DNA from: Rhizobium lentis
Lineage (GTDB): Bacteria; Pseudomonadota; Alphaproteobacteria; Rhizobiales; Rhizobiaceae
Reading direction: 5' to 3'
Length of the DNA: 64,000 bases
Assembly (NCBI RefSeq): GCF_014200175.1
Contig: NZ_JACHBD010000008.1
Span: 62,001-126,000, forward strand
Shown here piece after piece: positions 8,334-16,897 of the stretch. The number at the start of each line of letters is the position of its first letter. Within the stretch, counting starts at the first letter, position 1. The notes beneath the pieces are model-generated. The model searched no databases. It had not been told where the DNA came from and saw only the letters and a program-made list of their open reading frames with translations. Made by a program: the position numbers and the translations under genes.

Positions 8334-9386
8334 ATGAAGACGATCAAAGGCCCGGGTCTTTTTCTTGGCCAGTTCGCGGGCGATGCCGCGCCTTTCAATT
8401 CATGGGACGCAATCACCAAATGGGCAGCCGACATCGGCTACAAGGGCGTGCAGGTGCCGACCTGGGCGAGCCAGCTGATCGATCTGAAGAAGGCTGCGAC
8501 GTCCAAGGATTATTGCGACGAATTCGCCGGCAAGGCCCGCGAAAACGGCATCGAGATCACCGAACTTTCCACCCACCTGCAGGGCCAACTGGTCGCTGTT
8601 CATCCGGCCTATGACGAAGCCTTCGACGGGTTTGCAGCCCCCGAGGTGCGCGGCAATCCCAAGGCCCGCCAGCAATGGGCGGTCGAGCAGGTCAAGATGG
8701 CGCTGACCGCGTCGAAAAACCTCGGCCTCAAGGCGCATGCGACCTTCTCCGGTGCGCTTGCCTGGCCGTTCATCTACCCTTGGCCGCAGCGTCCCGCGGG
8801 CCTGGTCGAGACCGCCTTCGACGAGCTTGCTCGCCGCTGGACACCCATCCTTAATCATGCCGACGAGAATGGCGTCGACGTCTGCTACGAGATCCATCCC
8901 GGTGAAGACCTGCATGACGGCATCACTTTCGAGATGTTCCTGGAGCGGGTGAAGAACCATCCGCGCGCCAACATGCTCTACGATCCTTCGCATTATGTCC
9001 TGCAGTGCCTGGATTATCTCGAGAATATCGACATCTACAAGGGCCGCATCAAGATGTTCCACGTCAAGGATGCGGAGTTCAATCCGACCGGGCGCCAGGG
9101 TGTCTATGGCGGTTATCAGGGCTGGGTCGAACGCGCCGGCCGCTTCCGCTCGCTCGGCGACGGCCAGGTTGATTTCGGCGCGGTCTTCTCGAAGATGACA
9201 GCCAATAATTTCGACGGTTGGGCCGTGGTCGAATGGGAATGCGCGCTGAAGCATCCCGAGGACGGCGCCCGCGAAGGGGCGGAGTTCGTTGCCGCCCATA
9301 TCATCCGCGTCACTGAAAAAGCCTTCGACGATTTTGCCGGCAGCGGCACCGACCAGGCAGCGAACCGGCGGATGCTGGGGCTTTAA
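8334..9386 (+). CDS. TIM-barrel sugar (phosphate) isomerase/epimerase
   Basis: Member of the AP_endonuc_2/xylose isomerase-like barrel superfamily (IolE/IolI, sugar epimerases). The 350-residue product shows the metal-site strands expected for the fold: CYEIHPGE (Glu), LYDPSHYV (Asp, His), MFHVKDAEF (His) and VVEWE (Glu). The chosen ATG follows GGAGGAATCTGAC. An in-frame upstream start at 8229 lacks a ribosome-binding site. It is followed by a Gfo/Idh/MocA oxidoreductase. That pairing is common in pathways that oxidise a sugar or polyol to a keto form and then isomerise it. Its position after a sugar transporter fits catabolism of the imported compound; the precise reaction is unknown. Confidence 0.85.
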   Translation: MKTIKGPGLFLGQFAGDAAPFNSWDAITKWAADIGYKGVQVPTWASQLIDLKKAATSKDYCDEFAGKARENGIEITELSTHLQGQLVAVHPAYDEAFDGFAAPEVRGNPKARQQWAVEQVKMALTASKNLGLKAHATFSGALAWPFIYPWPQRPAGLVETAFDELARRWTPILNHADENGVDVCYEIHPGEDLHDGITFEMFLERVKNHPRANMLYDPSHYVLQCLDYLENIDIYKGRIKMFHVKDAEFNPTGRQGVYGGYQGWVERAGRFRSLGDGQVDFGAVFSKMTANNFDGWAVVEWECALKHPEDGAREGAEFVAAHIIRVTEKAFDDFAGSGTDQAANRRMLGL

Positions 9387-9392
9387 TTTTTC

Positions 9393-9560
9393 ATTTCCCT
9401 TCTCCCCAGCGGGGAGAAGATGCCCGTCAGGGCAGATGAGGGGGATGAGGAGCGATAACGACGAATGCCTTGAGCGGCAAGCGAAAGGCGATGTCTGTCG
9501 TGCCGCCCCCTCATCCGACCCTTCGGGCCACCTTCTCCCCACCGGGGAGAAGGGAAAAAG
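9393..9560. repeat. Pair of RIME-like palindromic units between isomerase and oxidoreductase genes
   Basis: Unit one (about 9393-9445) reads TTCCCTTCTCCCCAGCGGGG then GAAGATGCCCGTCAGGGCAG and ATGAGGGGG. Unit two (about 9505-9560) is its inverted counterpart, CCCCCTCATCCGACCCTTCG then GGCCACCTTCTCCCC and a closing GGGGAGAAGGG. They match the element in the xylB-xylA gap. The gap otherwise holds only the ribosome-binding site for the next gene. Confidence 0.75.
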
Positions 9561-9577
9561 ATTTCAGGAGGACAAGA

Positions 9578-10765
9578 ATGGCAATCGAAGCATCATCGGA
9601 AAAGACCCGCGAGCCGCGCATCCGGCTCGGCATGGTGGGCGGCGGCGCCGGCGCGTTCATCGGTGCGGTGCACCGCATCGCGGCGCGCATCGACGATCAG
9701 TACGATCTTATCGCCGGGGCGCTGTCGTCGACGCCTGACAAGGCGGTGCAGTCGGGCCGCGACCTCGGTCTCGACCCGTCGCGGACCTATTCCAGTTACC
9801 GCGAGATGGCAATCCGCGAGGCGAAGCTGAAGAATGGCATCGAGGCGGTGTCGATCGTCACGCCGAACCATGTGCATTACGACGCAGCCAAGGAGTTCCT
9901 GAAGCGCGGCATTCACGTCATCTGCGACAAGCCGCTGACCTCGAACCTTGCCGATGCCAGGAAGCTGAAAAAGGTCGCCGACGAAAACGGCGCGCTCTTC
10001 GTGCTGACGCATAATTACACCGGTTATCCGATGGTCCGCCAGGCGCGCGAGATGATCGCGAACGGCGAACTCGGCGATATAAGAGTCGTCCAGGCCGAAT
10101 ATCCGCAGGACTGGCTGACGGAAGCGGTCGAGCAGACCGGGCAGAAACAGGCCGCCTGGCGCACGGATCCGGCCCAGTCCGGCGTCGGCGGCTCGACCGG
10201 CGATATCGGCACGCATGCCTATAATCTCGCCTCCTTCATCACTGGTCTCGAACTCGACAGCCTGGCCGCCGATCTCGACAGCTTCGTCCCCGGCCGCCGG
10301 CTGGATGACAATGCCCATGTCATGCTGCGCTTCAAGGCGAAGGGCTCGGAGAAGCCGGCCAAGGGCATGCTCTGGTGCAGCCAGGTTGCACCCGGCCATG
10401 AGAACGGTCTGATGGTCCGCGTCTACGGCACAAAGGGCGGGCTGGAATGGACCCAGAAGGACCCGAATTACCTCTGGTACACGCCGTTCGGCGAGCCGAA
10501 GCGGCTGATCACCCGTGCCGGCGCCGGCGCAGGCGCGGCGGCCGGTCGCGTCTCGCGCGTGCCGTCAGGGCATCCGGAAGGCTATCTCGAGGCTTTCGCG
10601 ACGATCTATACGGAAGCGGCGCATGCGATCAACGCCCGCAAAAAAGGCAAGGAAGTCGACAAGGCGGTGGTCTATCCCACGGTCGACGACGGCGTGAAGG
10701 GTGTGGCCTTCGTCGAGGCTTGCGTTGCCTCGTCCAAGAAGAACGGCGCCTGGGTCAAGCTCTGA
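9578..10765 (+). CDS. Gfo/Idh/MocA family NAD(P)-dependent oxidoreductase
   Basis: Predicted dehydrogenase acting on a sugar, polyol or keto-sugar. From the ATG at 9578, preceded by AGGAGGACAAGA, it has 395 residues. The N-terminal Rossmann domain begins RLGMVGGGAGAFIGAVHR. The EKP-like motif of the family appears as ICDKPLTSNL, with the conserved Lys. The catalytic-domain helix motif is GDIGTHAYNLASF, with the His typical of inositol dehydrogenase-like enzymes. It is probably co-transcribed with the isomerase upstream across the RIME-like repeats. A specific substrate cannot be assigned. Confidence 0.87.
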   Translation: MAIEASSEKTREPRIRLGMVGGGAGAFIGAVHRIAARIDDQYDLIAGALSSTPDKAVQSGRDLGLDPSRTYSSYREMAIREAKLKNGIEAVSIVTPNHVHYDAAKEFLKRGIHVICDKPLTSNLADARKLKKVADENGALFVLTHNYTGYPMVRQAREMIANGELGDIRVVQAEYPQDWLTEAVEQTGQKQAAWRTDPAQSGVGGSTGDIGTHAYNLASFITGLELDSLAADLDSFVPGRRLDDNAHVMLRFKAKGSEKPAKGMLWCSQVAPGHENGLMVRVYGTKGGLEWTQKDPNYLWYTPFGEPKRLITRAGAGAGAAAGRVSRVPSGHPEGYLEAFATIYTEAAHAINARKKGKEVDKAVVYPTVDDGVKGVAFVEACVASSKKNGAWVKL

Positions 10766-10810
10766 GGCTTGGCGATCCGCGCCTGGGTCGGCACGGAGCT
10801 CGCGAAATTG

Positions 10811-10835
10811 CCGAGGCGGTCATTGACCGCCTCGG
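10811..10835. terminator. Perfect inverted repeat between convergent genes
   Basis: CCGAGGCGGTCA and TGACCGCCTCGG are perfect reverse complements separated by one base, midway between the oxidoreductase stop and the stop of the convergent DoxX gene. No U run follows on either side, so bidirectional termination is an inference. Confidence 0.45.
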
Positions 10836-10850
10836 CCCGTCCGTCATTCA

Positions 10851-11252
10851 TCAGGCCGCAGCGCGGTCGCGCTTCATCAGGCTGTCGACGCTGAGCGGCC
10901 CGGCGCCCGCCGCCACCAGATAAAGAAACACGAAGCAGAACAGGATCGCCGCGACGCCGCCGTTCTGCGCGGGATAGAAGCTCTTTCCCGCATGGCCGAT
11001 AAAGTAGGCGAAGGCCATCAGCCCCGAGAGCACGAAGGCTGCGATGCGTGTCTGGAATCCTATAAGGACGAGGAAGCCGAGGGTAAGTTCGATCAGCCCG
11101 GCGATCCAGGAGAGAGAGCCCATCGGCGGCACGCTTGCCGCGGCCGGAAAGTGCAGGATCTTCTGCGTTCCAAAGCTGAAAAGCACGAGCGACGAGACGA
11201 TGCGCAGGAGGCTCAGCAGGTGGGGCTGCAACAGGTGGATCGAAGACAGCAT
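10851..11252 (-). CDS. DoxX-family membrane protein
   Basis: Small inner-membrane protein of 133 residues with four hydrophobic segments, the size and topology of the DoxX/DoxD family. It contains the family-like stretches RIVSSLVLFSFGTQKIL, IAGLIELTLGFLVLIGF and AYFIGHAGKSFYPAQNGG. The ATG at 11252 follows GAAAGGAATCC; an upstream ATG at 11300 in the same frame lacks such a site. It stands alone, convergent to the operon on the left and divergent from the beta-glucosidase. Members are linked to redox or thiol stress, but no role can be shown here. Confidence 0.8.
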   Translation of the reverse strand: MLSSIHLLQPHLLSLLRIVSSLVLFSFGTQKILHFPAAASVPPMGSLSWIAGLIELTLGFLVLIGFQTRIAAFVLSGLMAFAYFIGHAGKSFYPAQNGGVAAILFCFVFLYLVAAGAGPLSVDSLMKRDRAAA

Positions 11253-11411
11253 TGGATTCCTTTCATGTTTTACGAATGTCTTCCGCTCTGTAGCGATCAT
11301 GGGCGCGACAGCAAGTCACGACTGCTGACATTCGCGTTATGAAAGCGCTGGGGCGGAAAACAAGGCAATTGAGAGCGAGAAAAAATGCCGTATGGCCGCT
11401 CTGCCTTTCGT

Positions 11412-11427
11412 ACTGCAACGTTGCAGT
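11412..11427. promoter_or_regulatory. Perfect 16-bp palindrome upstream of beta-glucosidase
   Basis: ACTGCAACGTTGCAGT is fully palindromic with a central CG, the usual layout of LacI-family operators. It lies 89 bases before the bgl start, in the region shared with the divergent DoxX gene. No regulator gene is adjacent. Confidence 0.45.
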
Positions 11428-11515
11428 TTTTCGTCCCGGAGACCTGTACTTTGCTTTGCGGCTTGGCTAAATCCGCCCGACGGTCAGTCCGAATAGTGAG
11501 AGACGGGGATTACAG

Positions 11516-12901
11516 ATGATCGATGCCAAGACGCTTGCAGGCCGCTTTCCCGGTGATTTCACCTTTGGCGTCGCCACCGCCGCCTTCCAGATCGAGGGTG
11601 CCAGCAAGGCCGATGGCCGCAAGCCGTCGATCTGGGACGCTTTCTGCAATATGCCCGGCCGGGTCCATAACCGCGACAATGGCGATATTGCCTGCGACCA
11701 TTACAACCGGCTGGAGCAGGACCTCGACCTCATCAAGGAGATGGGCGCCGAGGCCTATCGCTTCTCGATCGCCTGGCCGCGTATCATCCCTGACGGTATA
11801 GGCCCCGTGAACGAGGCCGGCCTCGATTTCTACGACCGTCTTGTCGACGGCTGCAAGGCGCGCGGGATCAAGACCTTCGCGACGCTTTACCACTGGGACC
11901 TGCCGTTGCTGCTCGCCGGTGACGGCGGCTGGACGGCGCGCTCGACGGCCTATGCCTTTCAGCGTTATGCCAAGACGGTGATGAACCGCCTCGGCGACCG
12001 TCTTGACGCCGTTGCGACCTTCAACGAGCCTTGGTGCATCGTCTGGCTCAGTCATCTCTACGGCATCCACGCGCCGGGTGAGCGCAGCATGCAGGCCGCC
12101 CTTCACGCCATGCATTATATGAACCTCGCCCACGGCCTCGGCGTGGAAGCGATCCGTTCGGAGGCCCCGAACGTGCCAGTCGGGCTTGTGCTCAACGCGG
12201 CCTCGATCATTCCCGGCTCTACCAGCCCTGCCGACCTCGCCGCCGCCGAGCGGGCGCATCAGTTCCACAACGGCGCCTTCTTCGATCCGGTCTTCAAGGC
12301 TGAATATCCAAAGGCATTCGTCGAGGCGCTCGGTGACCGCATGCCCGTTGTCGAGGAGGGCGACCTGAAGCTCATCAGCCAGAAGCTCGATTGGTGGGGG
12401 CTGAATTATTACACGCCAGAGCGCGTCGCCGACGATGCCGAGCGCAAGGGCGATTTTCCCTGGACCGAGAAAGCGCCGCCGGTAAGCGACGTCAAGACCG
12501 ACATCGGCTGGGAAATCTATGCGCCGGGCCTGAAGCTCTTGGTCGAGGGCCTTTACCGCCGCTACGAGCTGCCGGAGTGCTATATCACGGAGAACGGTGC
12601 CTGCGACAATACCGATGTCGCTGATGGCGAGGTCGACGACACGATGCGCCTCGAGTATCTCGGCGACCATCTCGACGTTGTGGCCGATCTCATCAAGGAC
12701 GGCTATCCCATGCGTGGCTATTTCGCCTGGAGCCTGATGGACAATTTCGAATGGGCGGAAGGCTACCGCATGCGCTTCGGGCTCGTCCATGTCGATTACG
12801 AGACGCAGCGCCGCACGGTGAAGAAGAGCGGCAAATGGTATCGCGACCTCGCGCGGCAATTTCCGAAAGGAAACCATAAGCCGGGTCAGGGGTCTGTCTG
12901 A
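11516..12901 (+). CDS. bglA: Family 1 beta-glucosidase
   Basis: Hydrolyses beta-glucosides such as cellobiose or aryl-glucosides by the retaining mechanism. The 461-residue length is standard for GH1. The acid/base glutamate is in TFNEPW (near residue 171) and the nucleophile in YITENGA (near residue 359). The N-terminal FGVATAAFQIEGA and the C-terminal YFAWSLMDNFEWAEGY, which binds the glycone, are also present. No signal peptide, so it acts in the cytoplasm on imported disaccharides. It is monocistronic. A close relative is the Agrobacterium beta-glucosidase (Abg); the exact substrate preference is not visible. Confidence 0.93.
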   Translation: MIDAKTLAGRFPGDFTFGVATAAFQIEGASKADGRKPSIWDAFCNMPGRVHNRDNGDIACDHYNRLEQDLDLIKEMGAEAYRFSIAWPRIIPDGIGPVNEAGLDFYDRLVDGCKARGIKTFATLYHWDLPLLLAGDGGWTARSTAYAFQRYAKTVMNRLGDRLDAVATFNEPWCIVWLSHLYGIHAPGERSMQAALHAMHYMNLAHGLGVEAIRSEAPNVPVGLVLNAASIIPGSTSPADLAAAERAHQFHNGAFFDPVFKAEYPKAFVEALGDRMPVVEEGDLKLISQKLDWWGLNYYTPERVADDAERKGDFPWTEKAPPVSDVKTDIGWEIYAPGLKLLVEGLYRRYELPECYITENGACDNTDVADGEVDDTMRLEYLGDHLDVVADLIKDGYPMRGYFAWSLMDNFEWAEGYRMRFGLVHVDYETQRRTVKKSGKWYRDLARQFPKGNHKPGQGSV

Positions 12902-13039
12902 GCGCGAATTCTACCGGCGGCCCCAGGCCCCTTCGGGCCGGCGGCGGGCAAAAAAATAGACCGACCAAATCTGCAGCAGGCGGTTGCTTAAACGTTTCTG
13001 AACCCTTGGCTGGCAAAGTCCGATGGCTAGGGAGCGGTA

Positions 13040-15253
13040 ATGCAGATACTCGGAAAGTTGCAGGGCAAGGGATCCGGAATAGGCCGTCACATCACTGTCA
13101 CGGCTGTCCTGTTCTCCTTTGCTGTCATCGTCGCGGTTGCCACCGTCATGGTGATGACCGCAATCGAACGCGTGGCTGAAAATGCCAATGTCCTTGATGA
13201 AGCGCGCTCGCGTGAAACGACGATCGGCGCGTTGAAGACCTTCGAGGATCAACTCGGTGCGACGCTCGACGATTATGCCGCCTGGGACGACGCCGCCGCC
13301 AAGGTTTACGCAGCAGATGGAATGGCGTGGACGGTCAGCAACTACGGCGAGATGTCGGTCAATAGCTCGCTTTTCGATATGGCGATCGTCATCGATGACG
13401 CGAAGAAGTCGATCATAGCCTATCGCGACGGCAAGCCGATGGAGGAGCCACTCGCAGATTTCTTCGCGCCTTCTCTCTGGACGCTGCTCGACACGGTGAA
13501 GGCGGTCGGCCCGGCCGATAGGCCTCAGGCCGTCGGCTTCGTTCGCACCAAACGGGGGATTGCCGCTGCCGGCGTGGCGCTGGTGCGGCAAAAATCCGGG
13601 GCGCTCGATGTGCCGGCCGGTCAACATCGCTATCTTATTTTCGCCCGGCATCTCGATGAGGACAGGGTGAGCGCGCTCGGTCAGACCTATGTCATCGGTG
13701 GCCTGCGGCTGGCGCCGCCGAGCTTCGAAGCCGAGTATCTCGTGCCCATCGTCGATCCGATGGGGGCAACGCTCGGCAAGCTCGTCTGGACCTCGCGTGC
13801 ACCGGGGAATATCGCCTATGCGCAGGTGCGGCCGATGGTCATCGAGGCTCTGGGTCTGGTCGGCTTGTTTTTCGTGGTGCTGCTGGCCATCGGCTGGCTC
13901 GCCGGCCGCCGCCTGAAGGCAGAGGAAAACAGGGCCCGCGAGGAGGCGTTGCGCGACAGGCTGAGCGGGCTGTCCAATCGCGAAGGTCTCGGGCTGGCCG
14001 TCGACCGCTTTGTTGCCGAAGCCCGCCAGAGCAAGCGCAATGTGCTTCTCCTCTATCTCGACCTAGACGGTTTCAAGGAAGTCAACGACAGCTATGGACA
14101 CGGCACCGGCGACCAGTTGATCCGGGCGGTCGCGGCCGGGCTTAAGGTGCTGATCCCACGAGGCGCGGTTCTCGCCCGCATCGGCGGCGATGAATTTGCG
14201 ATCGCCTTTATCTCCGACGGCGAGAATGCCGCCGCGCTGCAGCTTTCCGAGCAGATTCTCGATTTTCTGGTCGAACCTCTGGAGATCGGCCGCCGCGTCG
14301 TCGTCGTCGGCGCCAGCATCGGCATCGCCATGTCGCCTGCCGGAGCGATTGATCGCGAAGAACTGGTGCGCCGCTCCGACCTTGCCATGTACAAGGCCAA
14401 GGAGGCCGGCCGCGCGCGCATGACGCTCTACGATCCGTCGATGGATGCGGACCGCGAGCAGCGCAATGCGCTGGAACTTGATCTCAGAACCGCCATTGAA
14501 AGCGGCGACCTGACGCTTGCCTATCAGCCGCTGGTCGATGCAGCCACGCAGGCGCTGACTGGCGTCGAGGCGCTGGTGCGCTGGAACCGCCCGGGCTACG
14601 GCCCTGTTTCGCCCGAAGTATTCATTCCGATCGCCGAGACCAGCGGGCTGATCGAATCGCTCGGCCTGTTCGTCCTGCGCAAAGCTTGCGACACGGCCAA
14701 GCAGTGGCCGGAACTCAACGTCTCGGTCAACGTCTCGCCCGGCCAGTTCCGAAATCCCGCCTTCACTGATTATGTGCGCTACGTCTTGAAGCAGACGGAG
14801 ATCGAGGCCAGCCGCATCACGCTGGAGATCACCGAAGGTTACATGATCCAGAATCCGCAGCGCACCCGCCAGTCGATCGAACGGCTGAAGGGGTTGGGAG
14901 TGAAAGTGGCGCTCGACGACTTCGGCTCCGGCTTCTCCTCGATCGGTTATCTCAGGCAGTTCGGCTTCGACCGCATCAAGATCGACCGCTCGCTGGTGAT
15001 GGGCGTCAACGAGGACAAGCGCCAGCGCGAAATGCTGCAGGCGACGGTGGCGCTCGCCCGCTCGCTCGATATTCCGGTGACGGCCGAAGGCATCGAGACC
15101 GAGGGGCAGGCCGTCGCCATGCGCCTGTTCGGCTGCGACTCTCTGCAAGGCTATCTGTTCGGAAAGCCGATGGTGGCCGAGCGAATTACCGACATGCTCA
15201 ACGAGCTGCGCGCCGCGGAGCCAGCGGCCCAGCGCCGTCTCGGCGCGGCCTGA
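13040..15253 (+). CDS. CHASE4-GGDEF-EAL cyclic di-GMP turnover protein
   Basis: Membrane-bound sensor that makes and/or degrades c-di-GMP. In the 737 residues, a first membrane segment (about 20-42) is followed by a periplasmic CHASE4-like sensor with the diagnostic DYAAWDDA near residue 79. A second membrane segment lies near 270-290. The GGDEF domain has an intact active site (RIGGDEF, near 380). The EAL domain has EALVRW (near 510), LEITEGYM and DDFGSGFSS, which also look competent. With both motifs intact it may be bifunctional. It is monocistronic, and its ligand is unknown. Confidence 0.92.
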   Translation: MQILGKLQGKGSGIGRHITVTAVLFSFAVIVAVATVMVMTAIERVAENANVLDEARSRETTIGALKTFEDQLGATLDDYAAWDDAAAKVYAADGMAWTVSNYGEMSVNSSLFDMAIVIDDAKKSIIAYRDGKPMEEPLADFFAPSLWTLLDTVKAVGPADRPQAVGFVRTKRGIAAAGVALVRQKSGALDVPAGQHRYLIFARHLDEDRVSALGQTYVIGGLRLAPPSFEAEYLVPIVDPMGATLGKLVWTSRAPGNIAYAQVRPMVIEALGLVGLFFVVLLAIGWLAGRRLKAEENRAREEALRDRLSGLSNREGLGLAVDRFVAEARQSKRNVLLLYLDLDGFKEVNDSYGHGTGDQLIRAVAAGLKVLIPRGAVLARIGGDEFAIAFISDGENAAALQLSEQILDFLVEPLEIGRRVVVVGASIGIAMSPAGAIDREELVRRSDLAMYKAKEAGRARMTLYDPSMDADREQRNALELDLRTAIESGDLTLAYQPLVDAATQALTGVEALVRWNRPGYGPVSPEVFIPIAETSGLIESLGLFVLRKACDTAKQWPELNVSVNVSPGQFRNPAFTDYVRYVLKQTEIEASRITLEITEGYMIQNPQRTRQSIERLKGLGVKVALDDFGSGFSSIGYLRQFGFDRIKIDRSLVMGVNEDKRQREMLQATVALARSLDIPVTAEGIETEGQAVAMRLFGCDSLQGYLFGKPMVAERITDMLNELRAAEPAAQRRLGAA

Positions 15254-15295
15254 CGACGAAATTCTCGAACAGCAAGCCCGTCCAACAGAAACAGG

Positions 15296-16225
15296 TCAGT
15301 TGCCGATATGCCGCTGGCCACGTTTTCTTGCCAGCGCGATCTGATGCTGCCGCTGACGGTAACGCAACCGGTCCTCTTCGCTACGGGTGTGATAGCAGTG
15401 GCTGCAGGAAACGCCTTCCTCATAGAGCGGCGAGGTAATTTCCTCGGCGTTGATTGGATTGCGGCAGGCGTGACAGAGCTTGTGTTCACCCTCTTTCAGC
15501 CCGTACTCGACGGACACACGCTCATCGAAGACGAAGCAGGCGCCGTCCCAGAGGCTTTCCTCCTGCGGAACCTCCTCCAGATATTTCAGGATGCCCCCCT
15601 TCAGATGAAAGACCTCGTCGAAGCCCTCAGCCTTCATGAAAGCCGTGGCCTTCTCGCAGCGTATGCCGCCAGTGCAGTACATGGCGATCTTCGGCTTGTT
15701 GTGCAGGCCGGAATTCTGACGCACCCAACCCGGAAATTCGCGGAACGTCTTCGTTTTCGGATCGATCGCGCCGCGAAAAGTGCCGATTGCCGTTTCATAG
15801 TCGTTGCGGGTGTCGATGACGATCGTATCGGGATCGGAAATCAGCGCGTTCCAGTCCTGAGGCGCCACATAGGTGCCGACCACCTTGTTGGGGTCGATGT
15901 CTTCGACGCCCATGGTGACGATTTCCTTTTTCAGCTTCACCTTCAGCCGCAGGAAAGGCATTTTCGACGCGCGGCTTTCCTTGTGCTCCAGGCCCGCAAA
16001 TTCCGGTTGGGCACGCAGGAAGGCAAGCACGGCACCAATACCGACATCCGGTCCCGCGATCGTGCCGTTGATGCCCTCATGCGCCAAGAGCAGCGTTCCC
16101 TTGACGCCGTTCTCTTCGCAAAGCGCCTGCAAGGGCGCCTGCAAGCTGGCAAAGCGCGCTACGGAAACGAAATGATAGAGCGCCGCTACGAGGAACGGGC
16201 TAGTGTGTGTCAGGCTGTCGGTCAT
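15296..16225 (-). CDS. trhO: tRNA uridine(34) hydroxylase, rhodanese-domain protein
   Basis: Member of the YceA/TrhO family that hydroxylates uridine 34 of tRNA (5-hydroxyuridine formation). The 309-residue protein has the N-terminal acylphosphatase-like region (LAHEGINGTIAG), the central rhodanese domain with the active-site cysteine in MYCTGGIRCEKA, and a C-terminal Cys-rich segment (CHACRNPI and CSHCYHTRSEEDRLRY) that resembles a zinc site. The ATG at 16225 encodes MTDSLTHTS. A VOC gene lies 63 bases upstream on the same strand. Confidence 0.92.
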   Translation of the reverse strand: MTDSLTHTSPFLVAALYHFVSVARFASLQAPLQALCEENGVKGTLLLAHEGINGTIAGPDVGIGAVLAFLRAQPEFAGLEHKESRASKMPFLRLKVKLKKEIVTMGVEDIDPNKVVGTYVAPQDWNALISDPDTIVIDTRNDYETAIGTFRGAIDPKTKTFREFPGWVRQNSGLHNKPKIAMYCTGGIRCEKATAFMKAEGFDEVFHLKGGILKYLEEVPQEESLWDGACFVFDERVSVEYGLKEGEHKLCHACRNPINAEEITSPLYEEGVSCSHCYHTRSEEDRLRYRQRQHQIALARKRGQRHIGN

Positions 16226-16288
16226 GGCCGGGAAATACAGAAAATCCGCGGCTCGCGCAATTGCCTTCGCCGATAGCGGCTTTGACGG

Positions 16289-16750
16289 TTACCGATTATG
16301 CTTCGCCTTCCATTCCGAAAACGGCCGCACGCCGAAGCTTCGGTTGGGAGTGTCGTCGAGAATGCTGATGAATTCGATCGAGTGTCCATCCGGATCCTTG
16401 AAATAGATCGATAGGGCCGGCATCCAGCCGAGAACCACCGGCTCCGCCGCCGATTCGCCGGTAAAGCCGAGAGGTTCAACGCCCTTTGCCTTGAGAGCGG
16501 CGGGCGCCTGCAGCACGCCTTCGACAGTCATGCGGAAGGCAATATGCAGCCGCATCCGCAGGGGTCCGGTTCCGGTTTCCCAAAGGCCGAGCATGCCAGT
16601 CTTCCTGTCGTCCACCCAGAGGAAAGCGACTTTGCGCTCCTCGAACGAGGCCGCTGGTTCGAGTCCGACGACATCCCGGTAGAAAGTCGTGGAGGTTTTG
16701 AGGTCGGAAACGGTCAGATGGGTCTCGTAGAGCCCGAGCAGCTTTGGCAT
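16289..16750 (-). CDS. VOC (glyoxalase/bleomycin-resistance) family protein
   Basis: A 153-residue protein of the vicinal oxygen chelate fold. It starts LLGLYETHLTVSDLKTSTTFYRDVVGLE and ends with IYFKDPDGHSIEFISIL, the two beta-alpha-beta modules with candidate metal ligands His and Glu. The substrate is unknown; many relatives are lyases, dioxygenases or resistance proteins. It lies directly upstream of trhO on the same strand and could share its transcript. Confidence 0.82.
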   Translation of the reverse strand: MPKLLGLYETHLTVSDLKTSTTFYRDVVGLEPAASFEERKVAFLWVDDRKTGMLGLWETGTGPLRMRLHIAFRMTVEGVLQAPAALKAKGVEPLGFTGESAAEPVVLGWMPALSIYFKDPDGHSIEFISILDDTPNRSFGVRPFSEWKAKHNR

Positions 16751-16897
16751 CGCGGCGTTTTCGGCAAATCATTTTTTCCTCCGGTCAAGTCTGCTGGTTC
16801 GGCCACCGGAGGGTAGGACCTCAAGAACAGTTGAGGTCAATGGGCTTTCTTGTGAAATTTCAGAAGCGCTGGCGCAATCGAATAATGACGCCGCCGC

